A stretch of DNA of 54,858 nucleotides from Candidatus Omnitrophota bacterium (GCA_020053475.1 JAGVNC010000043.1:1-54858); one strand, 5' to 3'. Counted from the first letter of the stretch, positions 35,869 through 46,119 are shown. Numbers and translations are program-made. The notes: generated by a model not told the origin, from the letters alone.

Positions 35869-37203
35869 ATGAATGTCCTTTGTTTAATTCTTTTTGCCTT
35901 TCTCGTCAACATCCCTTGCGGTTATTGGCGCGAACAATGCCCTAAATTTTCCTGGAAATGGTTCTGGTGGATCCACGCGTCGATTCCTTTTATCATCTTT
36001 ATCCGCCTGTCTTTAGCCATCCCTAGCATTTTTATCCCCATTAGTATATTCTTTGCCATTGTCGGCCAAATTGTCGGGAGCCGTTGGAAACGCCGACGCA
36101 TGTCTCAGGAAGAAAAAGAGGCTTTAACGCAAATCCCCGATCTAGAGGTTTCTTCAAAACGGAATTTTGTTAGTGACCGTGATGTCATGGTTGTTTTGTT
36201 AAATATGGGCGGGCCGCGGCGCAATAAGGATGTCCCTGAATTTCAAAAACATCTTTTTTCTGATTCACTGTTGATCCGATTTCCCTTGTCATTTTTATTC
36301 CAAAAACTATTTGCTTGGTTGTTAATTATTTCCCGCGCAAAAGCAACACAGCAACGCTATCAACTGATTGGAGGAGGAAGCCCTATTTATCGATCCACAG
36401 CCCATCAAGCCCAGGCGTTGCGTAAAGAATTAAAGAAAAGAGGGCGTTCTTTGGATGTGACATTTGGATTTAATTACAGCCCGCCTTATCCGGCGGATAC
36501 CATCCATAAGCTAAAAAATGCCGGGAAAAAGTATCTTTTGCCGGTAAGCCTCTATCCCCATTATTCCAAGGCCACGACCGGGTCCAATCTTCATTATTTA
36601 AAGAAAGCGGCTCGAGATATTGAGCCCTCCCTAAAGTTCCTGCCATTGAGCCCTTATTATTTACACGATGGATATATCCAGGCTTTTTGTGATCGTATCG
36701 CGGAACAGATTGCCCCCGAAGAATCTTTGGATGATTTTTATTTGCTTTTTTCCGCCCATGGATTGCCTCTTTATTTTTTGGCAGAAGGGGACCCTTACCC
36801 TTTCCAGATTTCTCAAACCATCGCCCAAATTTTGGCTAAACTGAACCGTACGCAAAATTGGTCCATCTGTTATCAAAGTGCGGTGGGCCCATTGCAATGG
36901 CTTAAGCCATCGACAAATGATATGCTTCACGCATTAGCCCAGAGAGGAATCGCTAAAATTTTAGTTGTTCCTATTTCTTTTGTGGGTGATCATATTGAAA
37001 CCACCTGTGAAATCGACATCGAATACCGTCATATGGCAATGCAGAGGGGAATCAAAGATTTTCGGATGGCCAAGGCCATTGAACATCATCCGCGTTTTAT
37101 TGAGGCTTTAGCAGACAGCATTGAAAGGATATTGCCTTTTGGTGCCGGACAAGAAACTGTCACTTTTTATTCGAAGTTTTCGCAAGAATCTTCGGTTCCT
37201 TAA
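35869..37203 (+). CDS. hemH: Ferrochelatase with N-terminal membrane domain
   Basis: Inserts iron into the porphyrin in the last haem step. 444 residues, about 100 more than a standard ferrochelatase. Residues 1-75 form a separate hydrophobic module with about three helices (IPCGYWREQ, WFWWIHASIPFIIFIRL, IGSRWKRRR-like end), of a kind I know as free-standing small membrane proteins. The enzyme follows from about residue 100: VVLLNMGGPRRN, SLYPHYSKATTGS with the metal-site histidine, SAHGLP, YQSAVGPLQWLKP and PISFVGDHIETTCEIDIEY. The fusion would tether haem production to the membrane. Confidence 0.93.
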   Translation: MNVLCLILFAFLVNIPCGYWREQCPKFSWKWFWWIHASIPFIIFIRLSLAIPSIFIPISIFFAIVGQIVGSRWKRRRMSQEEKEALTQIPDLEVSSKRNFVSDRDVMVVLLNMGGPRRNKDVPEFQKHLFSDSLLIRFPLSFLFQKLFAWLLIISRAKATQQRYQLIGGGSPIYRSTAHQAQALRKELKKRGRSLDVTFGFNYSPPYPADTIHKLKNAGKKYLLPVSLYPHYSKATTGSNLHYLKKAARDIEPSLKFLPLSPYYLHDGYIQAFCDRIAEQIAPEESLDDFYLLFSAHGLPLYFLAEGDPYPFQISQTIAQILAKLNRTQNWSICYQSAVGPLQWLKPSTNDMLHALAQRGIAKILVVPISFVGDHIETTCEIDIEYRHMAMQRGIKDFRMAKAIEHHPRFIEALADSIERILPFGAGQETVTFYSKFSQESSVP

Positions 37204-37226
37204 ATATAACAAAAGGAGAGAGGACA

Positions 37227-37538
37227 ATGATCACTAAAGTATATTTACTTATTTATGGGTTGTTGCTTTTAGGCGGGGCTTACGGAGGATGGAAAGCCGG
37301 GAGTAAAGTTTCCTTGATGATGGGGCTAGTTTCCGGTGTTGCCATTTTGTTGAGCCTGGCGATTTCCATGCAAAATTCTTCTTTGGGGTATGGGTTGTGC
37401 ACAGGGATCAGCGGCCTTCTGACAATCGTGTTTATTATTCGTCTTTTGAAAACACATCAATTGATGCCTTCCGGGATGTTGCTAGCGATCAGCGTTCTGG
37501 CGTTGATTGTCAGTGCCAAAGCTTTATTAGAAAAATAA
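37227..37538 (+). CDS. TMEM14 family membrane protein
   Basis: 103 residues with four transmembrane helices and the glycine-rich pattern of the TMEM14/UPF0136 family (GGAYGGWKAGSKVSLMMG, LMPSGMLLAISVLAL). Vertebrate TMEM14C moves a porphyrin across the mitochondrial inner membrane for haem synthesis. Here the gene sits 23 bp after ferrochelatase with a good ribosome site (AAAAGGAGAGAGG), which supports a porphyrin- or haem-related role in bacteria as well. The family call is firm; the function is inference. Confidence 0.87.
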   Translation: MITKVYLLIYGLLLLGGAYGGWKAGSKVSLMMGLVSGVAILLSLAISMQNSSLGYGLCTGISGLLTIVFIIRLLKTHQLMPSGMLLAISVLALIVSAKALLEK

Positions 37539-37557
37539 TTATTTTTTTAGGATAACA

Positions 37558-37779
37558 TTGGGAACCCCCTTGGGAAAAGAATCCCCAAAGTATATAAAAC
37601 TACTGGCCCCGTTAAACATAGGGTTGAATATCATGGCAGGCATGATCGTATTTACGTTGATCGGTTATGCGATAGACCTCCGGCTGGAAAGTTTTTATAT
37701 CGCGACATTGCTGGGGATTGGGGTCGGTTTGTTTTATTGTTTTTACGAAATTTGGAAGCTCACCAAGATAGAGCAGTAA
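37558..37779 (+). CDS. atpZ: AtpZ/AtpI-like small membrane protein
   Basis: 73 residues with two transmembrane helices, of the AtpZ/Q type found before atpB in many operons and linked to assembly or magnesium supply. The start is TTG 37558 with AGGA 5 bp upstream; the first ATG (37633) would remove a third of the protein. The helix pair LNIMAGMIVFTLIGYAID and FYIATLLGIGVGLFYCFYEIW matches the family. It opens the ATP synthase operon. Confidence 0.82.
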   Translation: MGTPLGKESPKYIKLLAPLNIGLNIMAGMIVFTLIGYAIDLRLESFYIATLLGIGVGLFYCFYEIWKLTKIEQ

Positions 37780-37787
37780 TATTCTTT

Positions 37788-38165
37788 ATGAACCCACGGC
37801 AAGCCGGTATATTTTTACTCATAACCTGGATAGGGATTTATCTTGCGGACCAGGTTTTCCTGAAAACATCTTTGGGGATCATGGCGTGGAAAGGGTGGGC
37901 GATAGCGAGTTTAAATGTCGTTTTAGATGTCTTGATGCGGCATTTTAATCAAGATCGGCAGACACCGATCTTTATCATTTCATTTTTTAAGGTGACATTT
38001 TTGCGGTGGTTTGTCGTTTTATCGGCGATTACGCTCGTTTTGTGGCGGATGGAGGCGCGGGACACGTATCCGTTTCTGATGGCCTTTGGTACCTGTTATT
38101 TTTCTTATCTTTTTACATGTATTGCCTTTTGGCATTTCAAAAACATCTCTTATGGACGATCTTAA
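37788..38165 (+). CDS. AtpI-like membrane protein of the ATP synthase operon
   Basis: 125 residues from ATG 37788, with about four transmembrane helices. Size, position directly before atpB and helix pattern fit the ATP synthase I chain (AtpI/AtpR group), a chaperone for c-ring assembly. The sequence itself is not strongly diagnostic. A longer reading from 37737 would overlap atpZ and is not favoured. Its last 14 bases overlap the start of atpB. Confidence 0.68.
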   Translation: MNPRQAGIFLLITWIGIYLADQVFLKTSLGIMAWKGWAIASLNVVLDVLMRHFNQDRQTPIFIISFFKVTFLRWFVVLSAITLVLWRMEARDTYPFLMAFGTCYFSYLFTCIAFWHFKNISYGRS

Positions 38166-38928
38166 AGGCCAGTTCGCGTTAGACCAGTACATTATGAATC
38201 ATGTGCAAAATGCTCAGCAATGGCATTTGCCGTTTTTGCCGCCAATACACCTTCCTGGGTTTTTAACGCTTCATGGATTAATGTTGTTAATAGCGACAGG
38301 GCTTCTTTTGATTCTTTTGTTGCGGCCCCGCCACGCCGAGTCGCGTATCCCTTCCAAATGGGGCAATGCCCTTGAAATACTCGTTTTGTTTATTAGAGAT
38401 GAAGTTGCCGTACCGTGCTTGGGGCCTGAAGACGGAAAGAAATTGACCCCATTGTTTTGTACGTTTTTTATTTTCATTTTGTTTTTGAATTTGATGGGGA
38501 TGATCCCTTTTTTCTCCACGGCCACGGCGAATTTCAATGTCACAGGTGCTTTGGCGCTGATCACATTATGTTTTATGATCTTTGGGGCCATGTACAAAAA
38601 TGGCATTAAAGGTTTTTCCCATGCGTTAATCCCTTCCGGTGTTCCTGTGCCTCTTCTTTTTCTCTTGGTCCCCATCGAATTTGTGGGCCTATTCATTAAA
38701 GCCTTCGCGCTCATGATCCGGCTTTTTGCCAATATGCTGGCCGGCCACATTGTTATTCTTGCGTTGTTGGGGCTCATTATTATTTTGGGATATTTTACGT
38801 TGCCGTTTATGTTTGTGATGGCGTTGGCCATTTATTTATTGGAAGTGTTCGTGGCTTTTCTCCAGGCATATATTTTTACGCTTTTGTCGGCGATGTTTAT
38901 TGGGCTTATGTATCACCCTGCCCATTAA
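38152..38928 (+). CDS. atpB: ATP synthase F0 subunit a
   Basis: Proton-channel subunit. 258 residues from ATG 38152 (MDDLKGQF). The essential arginine is in the helix with IKAFALMIRLFANMLAGH, and the final helix has FLQAYIFTLLSAMFIGL. About five to six helices, usual for the family. A longer reading from 38086 would extend deeper into the AtpI-like gene. It is followed by a 100 bp gap that holds a strong promoter for atpE. Confidence 0.94.
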   Translation: MDDLKGQFALDQYIMNHVQNAQQWHLPFLPPIHLPGFLTLHGLMLLIATGLLLILLLRPRHAESRIPSKWGNALEILVLFIRDEVAVPCLGPEDGKKLTPLFCTFFIFILFLNLMGMIPFFSTATANFNVTGALALITLCFMIFGAMYKNGIKGFSHALIPSGVPVPLLFLLVPIEFVGLFIKAFALMIRLFANMLAGHIVILALLGLIIILGYFTLPFMFVMALAIYLLEVFVAFLQAYIFTLLSAMFIGLMYHPAH

Positions 38929-38954
38929 AAGAAGCGTAAAACTGAATTCACGTC

Positions 38955-38983
38955 TTTACACGCCGCAAGGCGATAACTATAAT
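38955..38983 (+). promoter_or_regulatory. Internal promoter in front of atpE
   Basis: TTTACA (38955-38960), exactly 17 bp, TATAAT (38978-38983): 11 of 12 consensus bases at ideal spacing. The spacer contains CGCC-GCAA-GGCG. Transcription would start near 38990, 39 bases before atpE. It would raise expression of subunit c and later genes relative to atpB. Confidence 0.7.
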
Positions 38984-39028
38984 AAGGTTAAATTTAATCA
39001 TTCATTAAACAAAGGAAAGGAAATTCAT

Positions 39029-39259
39029 ATGGAAGCAACACTCCCTTTAGGGTTATTTGCAGGTATTGGGGCTGGGTTAGTGGCTATTGGAGCAGGGATC
39101 GGCATCGGCCGATTAGCCGCTTCAGCGTTGGAGGGGATGGCCCGGCAACCCGAGGCTTCAGTCAAGCTGCAAACTGCCATGCTTATCGCGGCGTCTCTCA
39201 TTGAAGGCGTCGCTCTGTTTAGTTGTGTCATCTGTCTTTTGACAATCATCTTGAAATAA
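39029..39259 (+). CDS. atpE: ATP synthase F0 subunit c
   Basis: 76-residue hairpin of two helices that forms the rotor ring. The first helix has GAGIGIG packing, the loop ARQPE contacts F1, and the second helix carries the ion-binding E59 in SLIEGVALF. The residues after the glutamate (GVALF) are those of proton-type rings, without the S/T and Tyr of sodium rings. AAAGGAAAGG gives a strong ribosome site before ATG 39029. It has its own promoter, fitting the need for many copies. Confidence 0.95.
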   Translation: MEATLPLGLFAGIGAGLVAIGAGIGIGRLAASALEGMARQPEASVKLQTAMLIAASLIEGVALFSCVICLLTIILK

Positions 39260-39277
39260 TCAACATCAATTTTTTAT

Positions 39278-39814
39278 ATGAACGAAACTCTGAATGTAGC
39301 GCAGCCATTGCATCATCCCGAGGAGGGCCAGAACACGTTATTGGCTCCTGACGCGGCTTTGTTGCTTTTGACGTGGATCACGTTTTTTACTCTTTTGGTG
39401 GTCCTGTATAAAACCGCCTGGAAGCCGATTTTAACGGCGCTTGAAAAGCGTGAAGCCATGATCCGCAAGGCTGTTGACAATGCTGAAGACGCTAAAAATC
39501 AATTGGCCAAAATCGCTGAGACGCGCGGACAGCTTATTAAAGAAGCCGATCGGGAGGCCCGAGAAATCGTTGAAGCCTCGCGCAAAGCGGCTGTTGAGGC
39601 GGCCAAGGTCATTGAGCATAAAGCCGAAGAACAAGCGCAGATCATCCTGGAGAATGCCCAGCGGGAAATTAAAGAAGCAAAAGAAGAGCTTGTTGCTGAT
39701 CTAAGAAGAGAAAGCGCTCAGGTCGCGGTCCAATTGGCCGAGAAAATTTTGGAAGAAAATTTAAACAACGAAAAAAACAATAAAATCATCGATCAGTTTA
39801 TCAAAAATTTATAA
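39278..39814 (+). CDS. atpF: ATP synthase F0 subunit b
   Basis: 178 residues: one N-terminal transmembrane helix (ALLLLTWITFFTLLVVLY) and a long charged, mostly helical stalk rich in Glu, Lys and Ala that links F0 to F1. The segment KTAWKPILTALEKRE is the family hallmark just after the membrane. There is only one b gene, so the stalk is a homodimer. It ends on the first base of atpH. Confidence 0.94.
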   Translation: MNETLNVAQPLHHPEEGQNTLLAPDAALLLLTWITFFTLLVVLYKTAWKPILTALEKREAMIRKAVDNAEDAKNQLAKIAETRGQLIKEADREAREIVEASRKAAVEAAKVIEHKAEEQAQIILENAQREIKEAKEELVADLRRESAQVAVQLAEKILEENLNNEKNNKIIDQFIKNL

Positions 39815-40347
39815 TGGCTTCTATTGTTGCAAAACGGTATGCGTTGGCTTTCTATCAATTAGCGGAACAGTCTAACAAAATTGATGCTGTCACTAAAGAT
39901 GTTAAGCAGTTGGCTCGTCTAATTAAGGAAAGTGAAGAGTTTAAAAGATTTATTGATAATCCTGTTATCTCATCGATCAAGCGCTCCCATATCCTTAGGG
40001 ATTTGTTGCAAGGCTCCCTGGACGAATTAACACTTCGTTTCCTTATTTTTCTTGAATACAAAAAACGGTTTTCTTTCCTGCCTGGAATTTGCGCTTGTTT
40101 CGAAGAGCATTTTCTTCAGGCCCACAATGTTGCCCGTGTTGTGGTCGTCAGCCGCCAGAAACTTTCCGAATATCAAGTCAAAAATCTCGAAGCGCGATTC
40201 CAGCAAAAATTTAAGCAGGACATCCTTTTAGAGCAGAAGATTGATGAAAAACTCATCGGAGGGATTAAACTCCAATATGGTGATACCATTTATGATTACA
40301 CGTTACGCAAACACTTAGATCGATACAAAGAGGCTGTTTTAAAATGA
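39814..40347 (+). CDS. atpH: ATP synthase F1 subunit delta
   Basis: 177 residues that connect the peripheral stalk to the top of the alpha-beta ring. It begins [15 protein letters not shown] and has the C-terminal signature [19 protein letters not shown]. It shares one base with the atpF stop codon (TAATG), so the two are translationally coupled. Confidence 0.93.
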   Translation: MASIVAKRYALAFYQLAEQSNKIDAVTKDVKQLARLIKESEEFKRFIDNPVISSIKRSHILRDLLQGSLDELTLRFLIFLEYKKRFSFLPGICACFEEHFLQAHNVARVVVVSRQKLSEYQVKNLEARFQQKFKQDILLEQKIDEKLIGGIKLQYGDTIYDYTLRKHLDRYKEAVLK

Positions 40348-40357
40348 AGGGAAGGGT

Positions 40358-41872
40358 ATGAATAAAATCAAACCAGCAGAAATTTCTCGCGTTTTACAGG
40401 AACAATTGGCCGACTTTGAAAAACGCATTGAAACCTATGAGGTGGGGACTGTCTTAAGTGTCGGCGACGGGATTGCCCGCGTTCATGGGCTGAATGCCAT
40501 CATGGCCGGCGAGCTTGTGGAGTTCCCGCATAAGATTAGGGGTATGGCCCTTAATTTGGAAGAAGATAATGTGGGGATCGCTATTTTCGGTGAAGATACA
40601 CACATCCGTGAAGGTGATCAAGTCAAACGCACGAAACGCATTGCGGCTGTCCCTGTTGGAGATGGATTAAGAGGGCGGGTTGTTGATGCACTGGGCCAAA
40701 CGATCGATGGATTGGCGCCTATTGAATCTAAAGAGCTTCGACAAATCGAAGTGAAAGCCCCGGGAATTATCGATCGTAAAAACGTCCATGAGCCCCTGCA
40801 AACAGGGATTAAAGTTATTGATGCGTTGACGCCGATTGGGCGCGGGCAGCGTGAGCTGATCCTTGGTGATCGAAAAACAGGAAAAACAACGTTGGCGGTT
40901 GATACCATTATCAACCAGCGAGGCGAAGGGGTCTTTTGTTTTTATGTCGCGATTGGGCAAAAACGCTCCACGGTAGCGCAGGTTTATGAAACATTGAAAA
41001 AATACGGCGCCATGGAATACACAACCATCATTGCCGCGACAGCGTCTGATCCTGCGCCCATGCAATTTTTGGCCCCTTATTCGGCAACGGCCATGGCGGA
41101 ATTTTACCGTGATAGCGGCCGGCACGCGCTGATTATTTACGATGATTTGACGAAACAGGCCCAAGCGTACCGGCAATTGTCCTTGTTGTTGCGCCGCCCG
41201 CCGGGACGCGAAGCTTTTCCGGGGGATATTTTTTACCTGCACAGCCGGTTGTTGGAACGCGCCGCCAAAATGAGTGACACAAAGGGAGCCGGAAGCCTCA
41301 CCGCCTTGCCTATTATTGAAACCCAAGCCGGAGATATTTCAGCCTACATTCCCACAAACGTCATTTCAATCACCGATGGTCAAATATTCTTGGAATCAGA
41401 TTTGTTTAATGCAGGACAACGGCCAGCCATTAACCCGGGATTATCTGTCTCCCGTGTCGGAGGCGATGCCCAGATTAAAGCGATGAAGCAAACAGCGGGG
41501 ACGTTGCGTTTGGATCTGGCACAATACCGCGAGCTGGAGGCTTTCTCCCAATTTGCTTCGGATTTGGATGAAGCCACGCGCAAACAATTAGAACGCGGGA
41601 AGCGGCTCATGCAAATCATTAAACAAGGAGTTCATGAACCATTGCCTGTTGTCAAACAGGTGGCCATTATTTATGCGGGGGTCAATGGATATCTCGATGA
41701 CATTCCCGTGACACAAATCAAAGAATTTGAAACTCAGCTTTTGGATGCGCTGGATTCCAATTACACTGACTTTGTTCGTTTGTTTAATAAGGAAAAAGCC
41801 TTAACCCAACCCCTGAAGGCCGCGTTGGATCAATTGCTAACCGAATTTAAGGCCCGATTCAAAAGAACATAA
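40358..41872 (+). CDS. atpA: ATP synthase F1 subunit alpha
   Basis: 504 residues, normal. Non-catalytic nucleotide-binding subunit with Walker [10 protein letters not shown], the [12 protein letters not shown]-terminal region and the family signature [15 protein letters not shown] ribosome site (GAAGGGAAGGG) precedes ATG 40358. It lies 10 bp after atpH and 2 bp before atpG. Confidence 0.97.
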   Translation: MNKIKPAEISRVLQEQLADFEKRIETYEVGTVLSVGDGIARVHGLNAIMAGELVEFPHKIRGMALNLEEDNVGIAIFGEDTHIREGDQVKRTKRIAAVPVGDGLRGRVVDALGQTIDGLAPIESKELRQIEVKAPGIIDRKNVHEPLQTGIKVIDALTPIGRGQRELILGDRKTGKTTLAVDTIINQRGEGVFCFYVAIGQKRSTVAQVYETLKKYGAMEYTTIIAATASDPAPMQFLAPYSATAMAEFYRDSGRHALIIYDDLTKQAQAYRQLSLLLRRPPGREAFPGDIFYLHSRLLERAAKMSDTKGAGSLTALPIIETQAGDISAYIPTNVISITDGQIFLESDLFNAGQRPAINPGLSVSRVGGDAQIKAMKQTAGTLRLDLAQYRELEAFSQFASDLDEATRKQLERGKRLMQIIKQGVHEPLPVVKQVAIIYAGVNGYLDDIPVTQIKEFETQLLDALDSNYTDFVRLFNKEKALTQPLKAALDQLLTEFKARFKRT

Positions 41873-41874
41873 CC

Positions 41875-42744
41875 ATGCCGAGCATAAAAGAATACAACAT
41901 CAAATTGCGCAGTTTAAAAAATACCCAAAAAATTACAAAAACCATGAAAATGGTTTCGGTCAGTAAATTGCGTAAAGCCCAGGAAGCCCAGGCGAAAGCC
42001 AAACAATACGCCCAAACAATTACGGAGCTGATCACACGCATTGTGGGCTCCGTTGATGATTCGTTGCATCCTCTTTTGCAATCCAAAGAGCATCTTAAAA
42101 AAGCCCTTATCCTTGTTTACACCTCCGATAAAGGGCTGTGCGGAGGGTTTAATAATAACGCCCATCAAGAAGCATTGCTGTGGATTAACCAGAATCGTAC
42201 CCGTTATTCGGCAATTGAGGTTAGTTGTGTGGGCCGTCGCAGTTACATGTTCTTTCAACAAAGGGAGAAAGTAAGAAAATATTACAAAGATTTTAGCGGT
42301 GATCCGCAATTTGATCGGGCCATGGCGATTGGGGAAGACCTTACCGAATATTTTTTAAATAATGAATACGGCGAAATTTTCATCGTTTATAACCAATTCT
42401 TCAGCCCTCTTTCCCAGAAAGCTGTTTTTCAAAAGATTATTCCTGCCGAACCGGAGGAGATTGTTAAAAAAAATGGCGGCATGGTGAGGGATTATCTCTT
42501 TGAACCGTCGGCCAAAGAATTATTAAATTTTCTCATTCCGCACTTTCTTTATTTTAAAATTTATTTTGCTTTTCTCGAAAATTGGGCAGGGGAACACGGA
42601 GCTCGCATGACCGCGATGGATAACGCGACAAAGAATGCTTCCGATTTAATTGATCGGTATACATTATTACGCAATCGCGCCCGGCAATCTCAAATCACAA
42701 CGGAATTAACGGAAATTATCTCCGGTGCTGAAGCCATTCAATAG
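41875..42744 (+). CDS. atpG: ATP synthase F1 subunit gamma
   Basis: Central rotor shaft, 289 residues. The N-terminal helix starts EYNIKLRSLKNTQKITKTMKMVS and the C-terminal helix has ARMTAMDNATKNASDLI and ITTELTEIISGA, both typical. The conserved segment TSDKGLCGGFN is present. A 98 bp gap with the leader repeat separates it from atpD. Confidence 0.96.
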   Translation: MPSIKEYNIKLRSLKNTQKITKTMKMVSVSKLRKAQEAQAKAKQYAQTITELITRIVGSVDDSLHPLLQSKEHLKKALILVYTSDKGLCGGFNNNAHQEALLWINQNRTRYSAIEVSCVGRRSYMFFQQREKVRKYYKDFSGDPQFDRAMAIGEDLTEYFLNNEYGEIFIVYNQFFSPLSQKAVFQKIIPAEPEEIVKKNGGMVRDYLFEPSAKELLNFLIPHFLYFKIYFAFLENWAGEHGARMTAMDNATKNASDLIDRYTLLRNRARQSQITTELTEIISGAEAIQ

Positions 42745-42801
42745 GTTTTTTATGAAAGGCCTGACGCTTACTAAATAATTTTCTAATGTAGCCGAGGATC
42801 T

Positions 42802-44264
<1,463 letters not shown>

Positions 44265-44282
44265 GATTAAGATGAGGGAATG

Positions 44283-44582
44283 ATGGCCGAATATTCGTTA
44301 CGATTTGTTACAGGCGCAGGTGACGTCTTTTCCGGGAATGTCGAAAGCCTTGTGGCCCCGGGGCAGCAAGGCTTGCTAGGAGTTTTGGCTCACCACGCCC
44401 CATTGATCAGCCTCTTGAAAAAAGGGGTTGTCAAAATTCGTCAGGCCAGCCAAGAATATTTTTACGTCATCCAATCCGGGATACTTGAAATTGATGGGAA
44501 AGGCAAGGCTCTTATTTTAACGGACACCGCCGTTGCGTTGAAGTCCGAAAATGAAGCCCAAGAATATTTAAAAAAAAGTTAA
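44283..44582 (+). CDS. atpC: ATP synthase F1 subunit epsilon, short form
   Basis: 99 residues from ATG 44283 (44280 is an alternative). It contains the N-terminal beta sandwich (PGQQGLLGVLAHHAPLISLLKKG, and FYVIQSGILEIDG) but stops about where the C-terminal two-helix hairpin should begin; common epsilon subunits have 130-140 residues. That hairpin inhibits ATP hydrolysis, so this enzyme may lack that brake. The stop (TAA) is clear and nothing like the missing helices follows. Confidence 0.93.
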   Translation: MAEYSLRFVTGAGDVFSGNVESLVAPGQQGLLGVLAHHAPLISLLKKGVVKIRQASQEYFYVIQSGILEIDGKGKALILTDTAVALKSENEAQEYLKKS

Positions 44583-44607
44583 AATTTCTTTTTTATCGCA
44601 ACTTCAT

Positions 44608-44616
44608 TGTTATAAT
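44608..44616 (+). promoter_or_regulatory. Extended -10 promoter for the cytochrome b6-type operon
   Basis: TGTTATAAT is a full extended -10 (TGnTATAAT), with no good -35. The predicted start near 44623 leaves a leader of only about 9 bases before ATG 44632. It differs by one base from the sdh promoter. Confidence 0.5.
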
Positions 44617-44631
44617 TGGTTCGATGCAGTC

Positions 44632-45525
44632 ATGGAAAAAGATTTTTTGAAACAGGACACGGGTAAATCTGTTGAATCAGTAGAAGGCTCTGGCGAAAAA
44701 CCGTTTTTTCGCGTCATTGTTCATTCGTTCTTTATCATTCCGTTTCTTATCGCTGTCTTTTGCCTTTTGTTGTTTGGCGCGATGCATTTATTAACCCGTG
44801 AAAATCGGGATGCTTACGATTATCTTGAGGATGTCAAAGTGGGGGGGATGACAAAACGTTGGCAAGCGGCTTTTGAATTATCTAAAATGTTAGTGAATGC
44901 TCAACAAGCCCCTAAAGAAAAAAGGTTTATCAATGAATTGATCGCGGCCTTTAATGGGGCAAAACAGGATGATCCGCGAGTACGCCAATATTTAGCTCTG
45001 GCGATGGGACGTACTCAAAACCCTGAATTTCTTAACCTCTTGCTTGAAGCGTTAGATGATGACAAAGACGAAAATTTACCGACAATCATTTACGCGTTAG
45101 GGATGCTCAAGCAAAAAGAAGCGGCCTTGGCCTTAGCAAAATTTGTTCATCATTCTAATGCCCGGATTCGTTCATTGAGCATTGCAGCCTTAGGGCACAT
45201 CGGCAATCCTTCATCGCAGCCTGTTCTTAAGCAGGGATTAATTGATGCCGAGGCGAATGTGCAATGGGGAGCGGCGTTGGCTTTAGCTCAAATGGGAGAC
45301 TTCTCGGGAAAAGATATTCTTTTTGATTTATTAGATCGCCGTTATCTCGACAATTTTAAAGAAGTAAATCCTGAAGAACAGAATCAGCTCATCATGGCAA
45401 CGATCCAATCTGCTTCCCTATTCGATGATGGGCAGCTTCAGGCTCGCATCCGTGAAATTTCTCAAACGGATAAAAATATGCAGGTGCGTGCTTACGCTTT
45501 ACAATATCTAAAATCAACACATTGA
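44632..45525 (+). CDS. Membrane-anchored HEAT-repeat protein
   Basis: 297 residues: a short cytoplasmic tail, one transmembrane helix (about 31-53, FFIIPFLIAVFCLLLFGAMHL) and then helical repeats of the HEAT/PBS-lyase type (RVRQYLALAMGR, ENLPTIIYALGMLK, ARIRSLSIAALGHIG, ANVQWGAALALAQMG). The helix orientation would place the repeats outside, facing the Rieske head. It starts the operon for the Rieske/cytochrome b complex and is 13 bp before the Rieske gene, so a scaffold or assembly role is plausible. No enzymatic motif is seen. Confidence 0.85.
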   Translation: MEKDFLKQDTGKSVESVEGSGEKPFFRVIVHSFFIIPFLIAVFCLLLFGAMHLLTRENRDAYDYLEDVKVGGMTKRWQAAFELSKMLVNAQQAPKEKRFINELIAAFNGAKQDDPRVRQYLALAMGRTQNPEFLNLLLEALDDDKDENLPTIIYALGMLKQKEAALALAKFVHHSNARIRSLSIAALGHIGNPSSQPVLKQGLIDAEANVQWGAALALAQMGDFSGKDILFDLLDRRYLDNFKEVNPEEQNQLIMATIQSASLFDDGQLQARIREISQTDKNMQVRAYALQYLKSTH

Positions 45526-45538
45526 ATTTGGAGAATCT

Positions 45539-46105
45539 GTGAATACCCCAGTTACTTCCTCAAGCCAATCGGCTCCGGTCCAACCTCCCAGTCGTCCTGT
45601 TCAAAAACCCGATGATGCAAATATGGATCGCCGTTCCTTTATTAAGTGGTTGCCCTTAGGCTGGGCTGCTTTTGCGGCTGTTGTGGCCGGATATGGAACA
45701 CTTGTTTTACGATATTTATTTCCCAATGTTTTGTTTGAACCTAAACAATCCTTCCTTGCTGGAACGATTGATGATTATACAGCAGGAGAAGTTTCCGAAC
45801 GATTTAAAGAACGCTACGGCGTTTGGGTTGTGCGGGATTCCGAAAAAATTTATGCTCTGTCTACTGTATGTACGCATTTAGGATGCACGCCGAATTGGTT
45901 GGCTAGCGAGGCGAAATTTAAATGCCCGTGCCATGGGAGTGGTTTTTACAAAACGGGCATCAATTTCGAAGGCCCGGCCCCGCGGCCTTTGGAACGTTTT
46001 AAGATCTTTCTGGCTGATGACGGGGAAATCGTTGTTGATAAAACACAAAAGTTCCAGCAGGAAAAAGGGGAGTGGATCGACCCTGATTCCTATATCCTGG
46101 CCTAA
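45539..46105 (+). CDS. petC: Rieske iron-sulfur protein of a b6f/bc complex
   Basis: 188 residues from GTG 45539 with TTGGAG upstream. A proline-rich N-terminus is followed by a twin-residue stretch DRRSFIKWLPLG, which may act as a Tat signal-anchor, and one transmembrane helix. The 2Fe-2S site has both boxes: C111-T-H113-L-G-C116 and C129-P-C131-H132-G-S. It takes the first electron from quinol. It lies between the HEAT gene and cytochrome b6 in the operon. Confidence 0.95.
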   Translation: MNTPVTSSSQSAPVQPPSRPVQKPDDANMDRRSFIKWLPLGWAAFAAVVAGYGTLVLRYLFPNVLFEPKQSFLAGTIDDYTAGEVSERFKERYGVWVVRDSEKIYALSTVCTHLGCTPNWLASEAKFKCPCHGSGFYKTGINFEGPAPRPLERFKIFLADDGEIVVDKTQKFQQEKGEWIDPDSYILA

Positions 46106-46119
46106 CTTAAGGAAGAACC

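Noticed and set aside
40667-41326. 219-codon open frame on the minus strand
   Set aside because: It lies wholly inside atpA, whose product is unambiguous; the antisense peptide has no recognisable pattern.
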